In this document: positions 5,458 through 5,789 of the stretch, one piece after another
Position numbering within the stretch: position 1 is the stretch's first letter
Layout of the letters: every line of letters begins with the position of its first letter
Assembly: GCA_040903745.1 (NCBI GenBank)
Contig: JBBDUV010000065.1
Location: 1 to 5,789 of the forward strand
DNA length: 5,789 bases
DNA from: M55B112 sp040903745
Lineage (GTDB): Bacteria; Bacteroidota; Bacteroidia; Bacteroidales; GCA-2748055
Direction: 5' to 3'
The notes under the pieces: model-generated
Seen by the model: the letters and a program-made list of their open reading frames with translations, nothing else
What the model was told of the DNA's origin: nothing
Databases searched by the model: none
Made by a program: the position numbers and the translations under genes

Positions 5458-5789
5458 ATTGTTCCTGTTTTCTATTCAGATACTCTTCACCTGCAACAAC
5501 CTCATCTTCCCGTTAAACAGATTGCCTGATAAACGGTAGAACGATACCGCTTGCCCGCAATGCCACAACGCAGCCTGTTTGTGAGGTTGGCTTTTCAGTA
5601 TGCCGCACAACGTATTAGTATTTTATTCATCGTTTAGTCAAATAGTTACTAAAATTAGCAATAATTTCTTTGTTTTAGTTAATTCTACTTTGACATATTA
5701 AGGTATTCTTTTAAATAACAGCTATTTATCGCCTGTTGTCGTCGCCTGTGTCGGTTATACATCAGTTTCAATATATCCATTCCCTTAAT
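5458..5789. other. Non-coding leader and AT-rich tail upstream of the lipoprotein gene
   Basis: No convincing gene. Bases 5497-5589 hold nested stems. From about 5610 the DNA becomes very AT-rich. A small stem TAAATA-ACAGC-TATTTA occupies 5712-5728, and CGCCTGT recurs at 5730-5736 and 5743-5749. A leftward frame is open from the window edge to a TAG at 5685-5687 (34 codons, Arg/Gln-rich); this length is expected by chance, so it is not called. TTTCTTTG near 5664-5671 approximates a rightward -7 element for a gene beyond the window. No strong leftward promoter for the lipoprotein gene was found. Confidence 0.6.
5497..5589 (-). repeat. Nested inverted repeat in the lipoprotein gene leader
   Basis: CAACCTCA (5497-5504) pairs perfectly with TGAGGTTG (5582-5589), and AAACAG (5515-5520) with CTGTTT (5575-5580). 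Inside lies a small hairpin CGGTA-GAACGA-TACCG (5534-5549). The structure would form in the 5' leader, ending 40 bases before the lipoprotein ATG. No known riboswitch class is recognised. It may be a leader regulatory fold or another member of the local hairpin-repeat population. Confidence 0.5.

Noticed and set aside
5685..5789. Leftward frame open from the right edge to TAG at 5685-5687
   Set aside because: 34 codons is within chance for AT-rich DNA, and the Arg/Gln-rich sequence matches no family I recognise.

Overview
The window looks like a chromosomal stretch from a member of the Bacteroidota, probably a Chitinophagaceae- or Flavobacteriia-like organism. The signs are lipoprotein and exported-protein signals typical of that phylum, short AT-rich leaders with little Shine-Dalgarno sequence, promoter -7 elements of the TAnnTTTG type, and G/T-rich intergenic DNA full of hairpins. 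No rRNA, tRNA, CRISPR array or transposase gene was seen.

Layout. Bases 1-339 hold no convincing gene, only hairpins and a repeat element. Bases 340-3195 are a tight three-gene leftward operon: a di-heme cytochrome c oxidoreductase lipoprotein (first gene), a small Rieske 2Fe-2S protein, and an OprO/OprP-like outer-membrane porin (last gene). A rightward DtxR/MntR-type metal-dependent repressor (3288-3944) is divergent from it. The 92-base spacer between them carries a TTAG...CTAA near-palindrome of DtxR-operator type, placed between two facing promoter -7 elements (TATCTTTG and TATCTTCG). Bases 3945-4345 are a 401-base non-coding gap with a G-rich tract, a hairpin element and a long nested inverted repeat. 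Bases 4346-5457 are a leftward pair: a predicted lipoprotein followed by an exported ankyrin-repeat protein. Bases 5458-5789 are a non-coding leader with another nested stem and an AT-rich tail.

How it may work together (inference). The repressor, sensing Fe(II) or Mn(II), would control its own gene and the operon. The operon would build a cell-envelope redox unit: a porin in the outer membrane, a heme lipoprotein and a Rieske protein. A link to metal acquisition or metal redox chemistry is plausible because of the regulator and because di-heme oxidoreductases of this family often sit in iron-related loci. No substrate can be read from the sequence.

The less explained part is the non-coding DNA. 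Elements of about 90 bases with the same end sequences lie beyond both ends of the divergent metal unit, in the same orientation. Their hairpin arms differ in sequence but each is self-complementary. The metal unit is also clearly more AT-rich (29-38% GC in hand-counted 120-base samples) than the ankyrin/lipoprotein pair (48-51%), which suggests separate histories.
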